Part shown: piece by piece, positions 8,616 to 15,539 of the stretch
Layout of the letters: every line of letters begins with the position of its first letter
Position numbering within the stretch: position 1 is the first letter of the stretch
Assembly: GCF_033947565.1 (NCBI RefSeq)
Contig: NZ_JARPVX010000028.1
Location: 1 to 44,483, forward strand
Source of the DNA: Lichenihabitans sp033947565
Lineage (GTDB): Bacteria; Pseudomonadota; Alphaproteobacteria; Rhizobiales; Beijerinckiaceae
Direction of reading: 5' to 3'
Length of the DNA: 44,483 nt
Program-made: the position numbers and the translations under genes
The notes under the pieces: generated by a model
Databases searched by the model: none
The model's input: only the letters and a program-made list of their open reading frames with translations
What the model was told of the DNA's origin: nothing

Positions 8616-10244
8616 ATGATCAAGACCGTGGCGACGACGCCCTTTACCGACCAGAAGCCCGGCACGTCCGGGCTGCGCAAGAAGGTGCCGGTGTTTCAGC
8701 AGCCGCACTACGTCGCCAACTTCGTCCAGGCGATCTTCGACAGCCTGGAAGGGTTTGAGGGCCAGACGTTGGTGATCGGCGGCGATGGTCGCTACTTCAA
8801 CCGCGAAGCGATCCAGATTGCCATCAAGGTCGCGGCCGGCGTCGGGTTCGGGCGGGTGCTGGTCGGGCAGGGCGGCATCCTGTCGACGCCCGCGGCCTCG
8901 AACCTGATCCGCAAACGCGGTGCCTTCGGCGGCATTATCCTGTCTGCCAGCCACAATCCCGGCGGCCCGGACGGCGACTTCGGCATCAAGTACAATGCGT
9001 CGAACGGTGGCCCGGCGCCCGAAAAGATCACCGACGCCATCTTCGCCCGCACCAAATCCATCGCCGCATACAAGATCAGCGACGCGGCCGACGTCAATCT
9101 CGACCACATCGGCACGACGGTGCTCGACGGCATGCAGGTCGAGGTCGTCGATCCTGTCGCCGATTACGCCGCCCTGATGCGCGAGCTGTTCGACTTCGGC
9201 GCCATGAAGGCCATGATCGCCGGCGGCTTCACCATGGTGTTCGATGCCATGTCGGCCGTCACCGGCCCCTACGCCAAGGCGATCCTCGAGGGCGAGCTCG
9301 GGCTCAAGCCCGGCAGCGTCATCAACGGCGACCCCAAGCCCGATTTCGGCGGCCATCACCCCGATCCGAACCTCGTCCATGCCAAGGTCATCTACGATCT
9401 CGCCATGGGGCCGGACGCGCCCGATCTCTGCGCCGCCTCGGACGGCGACGGCGACCGCAACCTCATCATCGGCCGCGGCATCTTCGTGACGCCCTCGGAT
9501 TCGCTCGCGGCGCTCGCCGCCAACGCCCATCTGGCGCCCGGCTATGCCAAGGGGCTTGCCGGTATCGCCCGTTCGATGCCGACGAGCGCGGCTGCCGACC
9601 AGGTCGCCAAGGCCAAGGGGATCGCCATCTACGAAACCCCAACCGGCTGGAAGTTCTTCGGCAACCTGCTCGATGCCGGGCTCGCCACCATCTGCGGCGA
9701 GGAAAGCGCCGGCACCGGCTCGAACCACGTGCGCGAAAAGGACGGCCTTTGGGCGGTGCTGCTTTGGCTCAATATCCTGGCCGTGCGCCGCGAAAGCGTG
9801 AAGCACATCATGGAAGACCATTGGCGCACCTATGGTCGCAACTATTACGCCCGGCACGATTATGAAGAGGTCGCGTCAGACGGCGCCAACGCCTTGATGA
9901 AGGAGTTGCGCGACGGCCTCGGCTCGATGAAGGGCCAGAGCTTCGACGGGTTGACGGTCTCGGAGGCCGACGACTTCAGCTATCACGATCCGGTGGATGG
10001 CTCGGACTCGGCCAACCAGGGCATCCGCATCCTGTTCACGGACGGCGCCCGCATCGTCTACCGGCTGTCGGGCACCGGCACGGCCGGCGCGACCTTGCGG
10101 GTCTACATCGAGCGGGCCGAACCTGCCTCGGGCCGCCTCGATCTCGAGACCGGCAATGCCATCGCGGACCTGATCGCCCTGTCGCGCTCCATCCCGGGCA
10201 TCGAGCGTCACACGGGTCGCAAGGAGCCCTCGGTCATCACCTGA
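8616..10244 (+). CDS. pgm: Phosphoglucomutase (alpha-D-glucose specific)
   Basis: Interconverts glucose 1-phosphate and glucose 6-phosphate, joining glycogen turnover to glycolysis and the pentose phosphate pathway. It has 542 residues, like Escherichia coli Pgm. The phosphoserine loop LSASHNPGG (catalytic serine near residue 112), the metal-binding DGDGDRN, the sugar-binding GEESAGTGS and the phosphate-binding RLSGTGTAGAT near the C-terminus are all visible. The ribosome binding site AAGGGG lies shortly upstream of the ATG. A perfect hairpin follows the stop codon. Confidence 0.97.
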   Translation: MIKTVATTPFTDQKPGTSGLRKKVPVFQQPHYVANFVQAIFDSLEGFEGQTLVIGGDGRYFNREAIQIAIKVAAGVGFGRVLVGQGGILSTPAASNLIRKRGAFGGIILSASHNPGGPDGDFGIKYNASNGGPAPEKITDAIFARTKSIAAYKISDAADVNLDHIGTTVLDGMQVEVVDPVADYAALMRELFDFGAMKAMIAGGFTMVFDAMSAVTGPYAKAILEGELGLKPGSVINGDPKPDFGGHHPDPNLVHAKVIYDLAMGPDAPDLCAASDGDGDRNLIIGRGIFVTPSDSLAALAANAHLAPGYAKGLAGIARSMPTSAAADQVAKAKGIAIYETPTGWKFFGNLLDAGLATICGEESAGTGSNHVREKDGLWAVLLWLNILAVRRESVKHIMEDHWRTYGRNYYARHDYEEVASDGANALMKELRDGLGSMKGQSFDGLTVSEADDFSYHDPVDGSDSANQGIRILFTDGARIVYRLSGTGTAGATLRVYIERAEPASGRLDLETGNAIADLIALSRSIPGIERHTGRKEPSVIT

Positions 10245-10267
10245 TCGGTCCTGCGGGCTGCTTCTCT

Positions 10268-10293
10268 GCGTCTCACCCTCGCGGGTGAGACGC
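10268..10293 (+). terminator. Hairpin after pgm
   Basis: A perfect 11-bp stem (GCGTCTCACCC at 10268-10278 with GGGTGAGACGC at 10283-10293) and a TCGC loop, 24 bases past the pgm stop. Only a short T/A-rich tail (TTAACAT) follows, so it is a terminator-like hairpin with no full U-tract. Confidence 0.7.
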
Positions 10294-10308
10294 TTAACAT
10301 GCGTTAAG
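10293..10308. promoter_or_regulatory. Inverted repeat upstream of XRE gene
   Basis: CTTAAC-ATGC-GTTAAG, a 6-bp inverted repeat about 79 bases upstream of the XRE-type regulator. It may be an operator or part of a promoter. Its two TTAA boxes are 6 bases apart, which differs from the 7-base spacing of a CtrA site. Confidence 0.35.
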
Positions 10309-10386
10309 GCGCATCGGAGTCACAGGCGATACGGGGACTGGCCCGGATCGCCACGGCGGGGCGGCCCACGGACCCCGTATCGCTCC

Positions 10387-10632
10387 ATGATGATCACCGG
10401 TCGCCAGATCCGCGAAGCGCGGCAGATGCTGGGTTGGAGTCTCGCCACGCTGGCGGCCCACGCCGAGATCCCCGAAGTCGCGATCGCGCGTGCCGAAGGT
10501 ATCGACGACACGCCGGGCATCATGCTCGAACAAGGCCGACGGCTTCAAACCGTGTTCGAGCAAGCCGGGATAGGCTTGATCGAAGGTGCTGGTGTGATCA
10601 GGGTCGAGGCGATACCCCGGCCCGTTCCCTAG
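10387..10632 (+). CDS. Small XRE-type helix-turn-helix protein
   Basis: A protein of 81 residues that is nearly all one lambda-repressor-like helix-turn-helix domain (ITGRQIREARQMLGWSLATL, then AHAEIPEVAIARAEG), with a short tail. It probably binds DNA as a dimer. Many alphaproteobacteria encode such single-domain proteins with no known targets. The ATG at 10387 is preferred; the frame is open from a GTG at 10285, but that part lies in the pgm hairpin and is Arg/Pro-rich. A hairpin begins four bases after the stop codon. Confidence 0.8.
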   Translation: MMITGRQIREARQMLGWSLATLAAHAEIPEVAIARAEGIDDTPGIMLEQGRRLQTVFEQAGIGLIEGAGVIRVEAIPRPVP

Positions 10633-10635
10633 AAT

Positions 10636-10662
10636 CTGTCTGGTTCTTTCCGAACCAGACAG
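10636..10662 (+). terminator. Hairpin after XRE gene
   Basis: Perfect 11-bp stem CTGTCTGGTTC (10636-10646) with GAACCAGACAG (10652-10662), 5-base loop, starting 4 bases after the stop codon. There is no U-tract, but its position suits a terminator. Confidence 0.6.
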
Positions 10663-10684
10663 CCTCTGAGCTCTCCTCGTGATC

Positions 10685-10729
10685 GGCTGTCTGATCGGGC
10701 CAAGTGGAGTCCACTTGGCCCTGACAGCC
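10685..10729. repeat. Palindromic hairpin element, copy 1
   Basis: GGGCCAAGTGG (10697-10707) pairs perfectly with CCACTTGGCCC (10711-10721) around a 3-base loop, nested inside GGCTGTC (10685-10691) and GACAGCC (10723-10729). It lies between the convergent XRE and alcohol dehydrogenase genes and may end transcription from both sides. A near copy is at 42399-42423. Confidence 0.65.
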
Positions 10730-10736
10730 TCTAAGG

Positions 10737-11756
10737 TCAGGCGACCGCCATCGCCTTGACTTCACCCGGCTGGGCCGGCTGCCGGACCACATTCACCACC
10801 TCGTCGAGGCCCATGCGGCGCGTCACCAACGGGTCGAGCTGCAGCGTGCCCGCGGCAACGAGCTCGGCCGCGCGGCGATGGGTGAACGGGTTGATGAAGG
10901 AGCCGAGCACCCGCAGCTCCCGGAACAGCACGTCGAAGGGTTCCCACGCCACCGTCTCGCCCTTCGGCATGACGCCGAGCACCACCACGGTGCCGCCCGC
11001 CCTTGCCACATGGGTCATCTGCCGCATCGTGTCGGGCACGCCGGCGCATTCGATCACCACATCGGCACCGCCCGGCAGCACCCCGCCGGGCCCCGAGATG
11101 GCCGCCACCGGATCGCCGGCCGTCGGGTCGACCGTCGCGGTGGCGCCGAGGTCCTCGGCCAGGCGTCGGCGGCTGGCCTGCCGGGTCGAGAGAACCACCT
11201 GGCGCGCGCCCGCAAGCCGCGCCAGTTGAACCGTGAGGAGGCCGATGACGCCGCCGCCCAGCACCGCCACCGTGGCGCCCGCCTGGATCTGCGCCATGTC
11301 GATCCCGTGCAAACAGCAGGCGATGGGCTCGCAGAAGGCGCCATGCTCGGGCTTCACGCTCGCTGGCAAGCCATAGGCCTGGCTTTGCGGCACGATCGCA
11401 TGGGTGGCGAAGCCGCCGTCGCGCTGGATGCCGAGCGCCCGCAAGTTGCGGCACAGGTTGATGCGGCCCTTCTGGCAGGGCTCGCAGCGGCCGCAGACGA
11501 TGTTGGGGTCGGCCGTGATGCGGTCTCCGATCGCGAAGCCCGAGGCGCCCGGGCCGAGCGCCTCGACGATGCCGCAGAATTCATGCCCGATCGTCACCGG
11601 CGGCGTCGACGGGAAGGAACCGTGCAGCAGGTGCCGATCGGTGCCGCAAACCCCCGACGCTTCCACCCGGACCAGCAACTCACCCGGTCCTGGCTCCGGC
11701 GGCGCGACGTCACGCAGGAATAGCTGCTCCAAACCTTCCAGGCGAACGGCTTTCAT
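10737..11756 (-). CDS. Zinc-dependent alcohol dehydrogenase family protein
   Basis: Medium-chain dehydrogenase of 339 residues, in the sorbitol/threonine dehydrogenase-like group. Catalytic zinc ligands are seen in GVCGTDRH and GHEFCG; the structural zinc site is CGRCEPCQKGRINLC. The Rossmann glycine motif is VAVLGGGVIG. The family oxidises polyols, sugars or amino-alcohols with NAD(P), but the substrate cannot be read from sequence. A good ribosome binding site (GAGGAG) precedes the ATG. It is transcribed alone, divergently from the small exported protein at 11882. Confidence 0.9.
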   Translation of the reverse strand: MKAVRLEGLEQLFLRDVAPPEPGPGELLVRVEASGVCGTDRHLLHGSFPSTPPVTIGHEFCGIVEALGPGASGFAIGDRITADPNIVCGRCEPCQKGRINLCRNLRALGIQRDGGFATHAIVPQSQAYGLPASVKPEHGAFCEPIACCLHGIDMAQIQAGATVAVLGGGVIGLLTVQLARLAGARQVVLSTRQASRRRLAEDLGATATVDPTAGDPVAAISGPGGVLPGGADVVIECAGVPDTMRQMTHVARAGGTVVVLGVMPKGETVAWEPFDVLFRELRVLGSFINPFTHRRAAELVAAGTLQLDPLVTRRMGLDEVVNVVRQPAQPGEVKAMAVA

Positions 11757-11881
11757 GGTGGCTCCTCAGGGCTGGGAGGCGTAGCCTAAGACGTGTCGGA
11801 GCCAAGGGGAAATCCCCTCGCGCAATCGGGCGCTAGCCTGCGTCAGGCCGCCGTCGCGGGCCTGCGTGGAGGGGAAGAACC

Positions 11882-12274
11882 GTGCTGCATCGCCGTCGCC
11901 TCCTGGTTCGGTTCTGGCGGCTTCTGCCCCCGCGCAAGCCGCGGCGCATCGGGCGGGGCTTGCTGGTTCTTGCTGCCGCCGTCACCACCGCGGGACCAGC
12001 CTCTGCCGTGTCGAAGGGTGGTCCGGGATGGCATGACCGGAAATGCGACCTTTACCGGGCCGCGTGGACGCAGGCGATCGAGCGTCGCGGCAGTGCCGGC
12101 CTGAGTTCTGGCTTCTTGGCCGCCCATGCGGCGTTCCTGGCCTCCCGTTGCACCCGTCGGGCCGATGTGTGCGCGCGGTCGCCCGAAGAGCTCGACCTGG
12201 CCAATGCGATGGTGGTGCTGTCGATGAACTTCGGTGCGGCCAGCACCATGGCGCCCTTCTACTGCCGGCCCTGA
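11882..12274 (+). CDS. Small exported protein of unknown function
   Basis: A 130-residue protein not assigned to a named family. An arginine-rich N-terminus followed by GLLVLAAAVTTAGPASA looks like a signal peptide with an AxA cleavage site. The mature part has four cysteines (in RKCDLYRAAW, SRCTRRADVCARS and PFYCRP), which could form disulfides in the periplasm, and an alanine/serine-rich helical middle. The GTG start at 11882 is supported by GGAGGGG at 11868-11874 with a 7-base spacing. Similar small proteins seem to occur in related rhizobia, from memory. Confidence 0.7.
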   Translation: MLHRRRLLVRFWRLLPPRKPRRIGRGLLVLAAAVTTAGPASAVSKGGPGWHDRKCDLYRAAWTQAIERRGSAGLSSGFLAAHAAFLASRCTRRADVCARSPEELDLANAMVVLSMNFGAASTMAPFYCRP

Positions 12275-12372
12275 TCTCCAACTGGCATGGTAATTGCGGA
12301 AAGTCTCGAAGCGGCAGGGGACGTGGCGGGCGTCAGCCGGCGGCACCCCATGACATGGCGAGATCCTGAGCG

Positions 12373-13551
12373 ATGCCTGACCTCTTCAGTCCCTTCACCC
12401 TCAAGGGCGTGACCCTGCGCAATCGCATCGTCATGTCGCCGATGACGATGTACAATTCCGTCGACGGCAAACTCGACGATTATCACGTCAGCTACCTCGG
12501 TGCCCGTGCGGCGGGCGGCTTCGGGCTGATCTTCGGCGAGCAGATGGCCATCACCTCCGATGGGCGCACCACCACCTCGTGCGCCGGCATCTGGGACGAT
12601 GCCCAAATCGAGGGCCATGCCCGCGTTTGCAGCATCATCGAGCGCATGGGCGGCGTGCCGGCCATCCAGCTCGGCCACACCGGTCGCAAAGGCAGCGAGT
12701 TGCCGCCCCACAAGGGCGTCAACGAGCAGGGCACCTGGAAACAATTGCCGCCCGATCACGCCGATGGCTGGGAATGCGTCAGCCCCTCGGCCATTCCTTA
12801 TGGCGGTGGTGGCCACATCTATCCCGTGCGTGAGCTGAGCGTCGACGACATCAAGGCGCTGCACCAATCCTATGCCGATGCGGCGCGCCGGGCCCTCGAG
12901 GCCGGCTATAAATGGCTGGAAATGCACTACGCGCACGGGTATCTCGGCGCGAGCTTCTTCTCGCCGCTGGCAAACCAGCGCAGCGACCAATATGGCGGCA
13001 GCGTCGAGAACCGCGCCCGTTTCCACCTCGAAGCGCTCGACGCCGTGCGGGCCGTGTGGCCCGAGGAATATCCGCTGACCATGCGGCTCGGCTCGGACGA
13101 TCTGCACCCCGAAGGCGTGCAATTCGACGATGCCATCACGGCCATCCGGATGATGAAGGATCACGGGCTCGACCTTGCCGACCTGTCGCTCGGCTTCAAC
13201 ACCGACGAGATGACCGAGCCGCCGTTCGGCGAGGTGGGCTTCATGCTGAAGCGGGCCAACCGCGTGCGGGAAGAGGTCGGCATTCCGGTTGCCACCAGCT
13301 GGAACCTCGGCGTGCCGGCCAATGCCGACCGTGCCATCCGGGACGGCTTGATCGATCTCGTGTTCCTCGGTCGCCCGGCCTTGGCCAATCCGCATTGGCC
13401 CGTCTGGGCCGCCCGGGAATTGGCCCACAACGACCCGTTCCATCTTGTGCCAAACGACTGGGCCTGGTGGCTGCGCAACTTCCGCGGCCATGGGCCCAGC
13501 ATCGGCCTGCCGCCCGCCTCGGCGTCGCGGGAAGGCTCGGAAGCCGCCTAG
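12373..13551 (+). CDS. NADH:flavin oxidoreductase, Old Yellow Enzyme family
   Basis: FMN-dependent ene-reductase-like TIM barrel of 392 residues. The substrate-binding histidines are in EMHYAHGYLGASFFSPL (H-x2-H, as in YqjM), followed by the signature QRSDQYGGSVENRARF. The flavin region SPMTMYNS carries threonine where YqjM-type enzymes have the redox-tuning cysteine, so its flavin potential may differ. QLGHTGRKG is the usual HxGR element. No trimethylamine-dehydrogenase-like C-terminal extension is present. Physiological substrate unknown. Confidence 0.93.
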   Translation: MPDLFSPFTLKGVTLRNRIVMSPMTMYNSVDGKLDDYHVSYLGARAAGGFGLIFGEQMAITSDGRTTTSCAGIWDDAQIEGHARVCSIIERMGGVPAIQLGHTGRKGSELPPHKGVNEQGTWKQLPPDHADGWECVSPSAIPYGGGGHIYPVRELSVDDIKALHQSYADAARRALEAGYKWLEMHYAHGYLGASFFSPLANQRSDQYGGSVENRARFHLEALDAVRAVWPEEYPLTMRLGSDDLHPEGVQFDDAITAIRMMKDHGLDLADLSLGFNTDEMTEPPFGEVGFMLKRANRVREEVGIPVATSWNLGVPANADRAIRDGLIDLVFLGRPALANPHWPVWAARELAHNDPFHLVPNDWAWWLRNFRGHGPSIGLPPASASREGSEAA

Positions 13552-13610
13552 CCGCGCTTCCGCGTTCGCCGTCGTGACGACATGCGACGTTCGAAACGCA
13601 TTGACACCGT

Positions 13611-14132
13611 TCAGCGCGCCCGCAGGTGGGCTGGATCGGTGAAGTCCGAGCGACGGCGATGCCGCATCGGCCAGGCCAGAAGGTGCATGCCGCCCCATCC
13701 GAGCAGGAACCCGACCGCGGCCGCTATGAGCCCACCGAGCGTCACCGGCACCGCCGGCGCAAAGGCCGCGTAGGTGCCGGCCGCCACCTGCCGGTCGAAA
13801 TCCTCTGCGAAGACCGTGTAGCGCGACAACGGCCCTGCGACCGCAAAGGCCTCGCGCTGCCGTTGCAGCGACGCGAGGCGCGCCGCGGTGGCATCGAGGT
13901 CGCGCCCGCGCGCCTGGGCGAGCGGGTCGGCATTGTTTTCCAGCCGGGCGATCCCCTGCTGGCGCGACAAGGCCTGGTTCGAGGCTTCCTGATCGAACCG
14001 CGCCACGATGGCCTGCAACTCGTCGATCGCGCCCCCGAGCCGCTGGCCGTATTGCTGCACGAACTCGGGCGCCTGCGAGGCGAGCCCCGCGACCAGCAGC
14101 GCGATGGCGACGGCCATGCGGCGAAACAACAT
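13611..14132 (-). CDS. DUF2937 family membrane protein
   Basis: A 173-residue protein with an N-terminal hydrophobic helix (MAVAIALLVAGLASQ), the family motif SQAPEFVQQYGQRLGGAIDEL, a long helical, probably coiled-coil middle, and a second membrane helix near the end (VTLGGLIAAAVGFLLGW). It probably spans the inner membrane twice with a periplasmic helical loop. Function unknown. The ATG at 14132 is chosen because GGAGA lies 7 bases upstream; an in-frame GTG at 14150 would precede that site. It follows the aldo/keto reductase gene on the same strand by about 96 bases. Confidence 0.85.
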   Translation of the reverse strand: MLFRRMAVAIALLVAGLASQAPEFVQQYGQRLGGAIDELQAIVARFDQEASNQALSRQQGIARLENNADPLAQARGRDLDATAARLASLQRQREAFAVAGPLSRYTVFAEDFDRQVAAGTYAAFAPAVPVTLGGLIAAAVGFLLGWGGMHLLAWPMRHRRRSDFTDPAHLRAR

Positions 14133-14228
14133 CGATGGTCTCCGCACCACAGGGGTGTTCTGTCGAACAGAAGCCGCCCGACGCCATTATGTTGCGCGAA
14201 TGCGCGGTGCCGTCCAGGCAGGCGGCTT

Positions 14229-15263
14229 TCAGGCCGGCGTCGGGGCCGCGGCGTCGAGCAGCCCCGCCGACCTCAGGTCCGACCACAAGGCCGGCGGGAT
14301 CGGCGCCGCGATGGCCGCAACCGCGTCGTTCACCTCGTTCGGCGCCACGGCTCCCAGCACGACGCTCAACACGGCGGGATGGACCGTCGCGAACTGCAGC
14401 GCGGCATGGCGGAGCGGCACCCCATGCCGGTCGCAGATCCGCGCGATGGCCGCGACCCGCTCGAGGACGGCCGGCGGCGCGGGCGCATAATTATAGCGGG
14501 CGCCCGGCACGGGCCCTGTCGCCAGGATGCCGGAATTGAAGATGCCGGCCAGCAGGACGCCGATGTTCTTCTCGGTCGCGAGCGGCAGGAAGCGCGTCAG
14601 TGCCGGTTGTTCCAGCAAGGAATAGCGCCCCGCCAGCATCATCACGTCGAAGTCGCCCGCGCGGGCGAAACGCTCGCACATGTCGGCCTCGTTGACCCCA
14701 ACCCCGATGGCGCCGACCGTTCCTTCCGCGCGCAACCGGTCGAGCGCCCGATAGGCCCCGTCCATGGCCTCGCCGAACACCCGGTCGATGTGATCGGCCC
14801 CTTGGGTCCACACGTCGCAATCGTGGATCAACAGGATGTCGAAGCGTCCGAGCCCGGTGCGCAGCAGGGATTGCTCGACCGAGCGCATCACCCCGTCCTG
14901 CGAATAGTCGAAGCGGGCCCGGTGCGGGAAGCCACCCGCGAAGCCCGGTGAGGCCACATCGCCGGCTTGCGCCACCGGCGGCGCGAAGGGGTCCATCACG
15001 CGTCCGACCTTGGTTGACACCGTGATGGCGTCGCGCGGCAGGGTTCGCAGCGCCGCGCCACAGCGGGCCTCGGCGAGGCCGTTGCCATAATGGGGCGACG
15101 TGTCGAACACCCGGATGCCGGCCGCAAAGGCGCCGGCCACGGTCGCATGGGCGACCGTTTCGTCCAGCTTGTCGAACAGGTCGCCGAGCGGCGCCGAGCC
15201 CAGACCGAGGGGCGTCACGGGCAGACTTGCCCCGTTCCGCAGGATGTGAGTGCGGGCCAGCAT
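14229..15263 (-). CDS. Aldo/keto reductase (aldose dehydrogenase-like)
   Basis: NAD(P)-dependent oxidoreductase with a TIM barrel, 344 residues. The catalytic tetrad is visible: Asp and Tyr in VFDTSPHYGNGLAE, Lys in VSTKVGRV and His in LLIHDCDVW. The overall pattern (TPLGLGSAPLGDLF at the start) resembles the L-fucose / D-threo-aldose dehydrogenase and pyridoxal 4-dehydrogenase group. The exact substrate is unknown. The start has a GGAGG ribosome binding site. Divergent from tkt. Confidence 0.88.
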   Translation of the reverse strand: MLARTHILRNGASLPVTPLGLGSAPLGDLFDKLDETVAHATVAGAFAAGIRVFDTSPHYGNGLAEARCGAALRTLPRDAITVSTKVGRVMDPFAPPVAQAGDVASPGFAGGFPHRARFDYSQDGVMRSVEQSLLRTGLGRFDILLIHDCDVWTQGADHIDRVFGEAMDGAYRALDRLRAEGTVGAIGVGVNEADMCERFARAGDFDVMMLAGRYSLLEQPALTRFLPLATEKNIGVLLAGIFNSGILATGPVPGARYNYAPAPPAVLERVAAIARICDRHGVPLRHAALQFATVHPAVLSVVLGAVAPNEVNDAVAAIAAPIPPALWSDLRSAGLLDAAAPTPA

Positions 15264-15539
15264 GGTCGTCCTCCCTGGTCGCCTCCTCGGGCGGCTCTAT
15301 GTTGTGTCTAGCACGATGGCGCGACGCGGTGCCGATGCCTGATGCGACAAGCTTGAGCTTTGCTGCCGCAGTGATACATCTGGCCGTCATTCGAAGCGCA
15401 TAATTGGGCCCTGGGTTCATTCAGGCCTTCGGCGTGTGTTGAACTTCTGGACCGGGATGACGTTTTTCCTTGGCGGCGGTTCAAGATCGTGGATCAAAGA
15501 CTGTCGCCGTATGACGGCGGCACATTAAGGGAGCATCTG
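15264..15539. promoter_or_regulatory. Divergent promoter region, aldo/keto reductase and tkt
   Basis: A 276-base gap between divergent genes. It should hold the promoter of the pentose phosphate cluster. I see no confident operator or -35/-10 pair. A short stem CGCCG-TATGA-CGGCG lies just upstream of tkt. Confidence 0.4.

Noticed and set aside
8433..9857. 474-residue frame antisense to pgm.
   Set aside because: Shadow of a secure gene, no start signal and no motifs.
10294..10307. TTAA-N6-TTAA read as a CtrA site.
   Set aside because: The spacing is 6 instead of 7 bases, so it does not fit the consensus; kept only as an inverted repeat.
14158..14172. TTCTGT-CGA-ACAGAA inverted repeat before the DUF2937 gene, considered as a LexA box.
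   Set aside because: Alphaproteobacterial LexA sites are direct repeats GTTC-N7-GTTC. Here GTTC and GAAC are only 4 bases apart and inverted, so the pattern does not fit. It may just be a short hairpin.
12259..14286. 675-residue minus-strand frame spanning the Old Yellow Enzyme and DUF2937 genes.
   Set aside because: It runs antisense through a complete enzyme gene and in another frame of DUF2937; its sequence is His/Arg/Gly-rich shadow coding.
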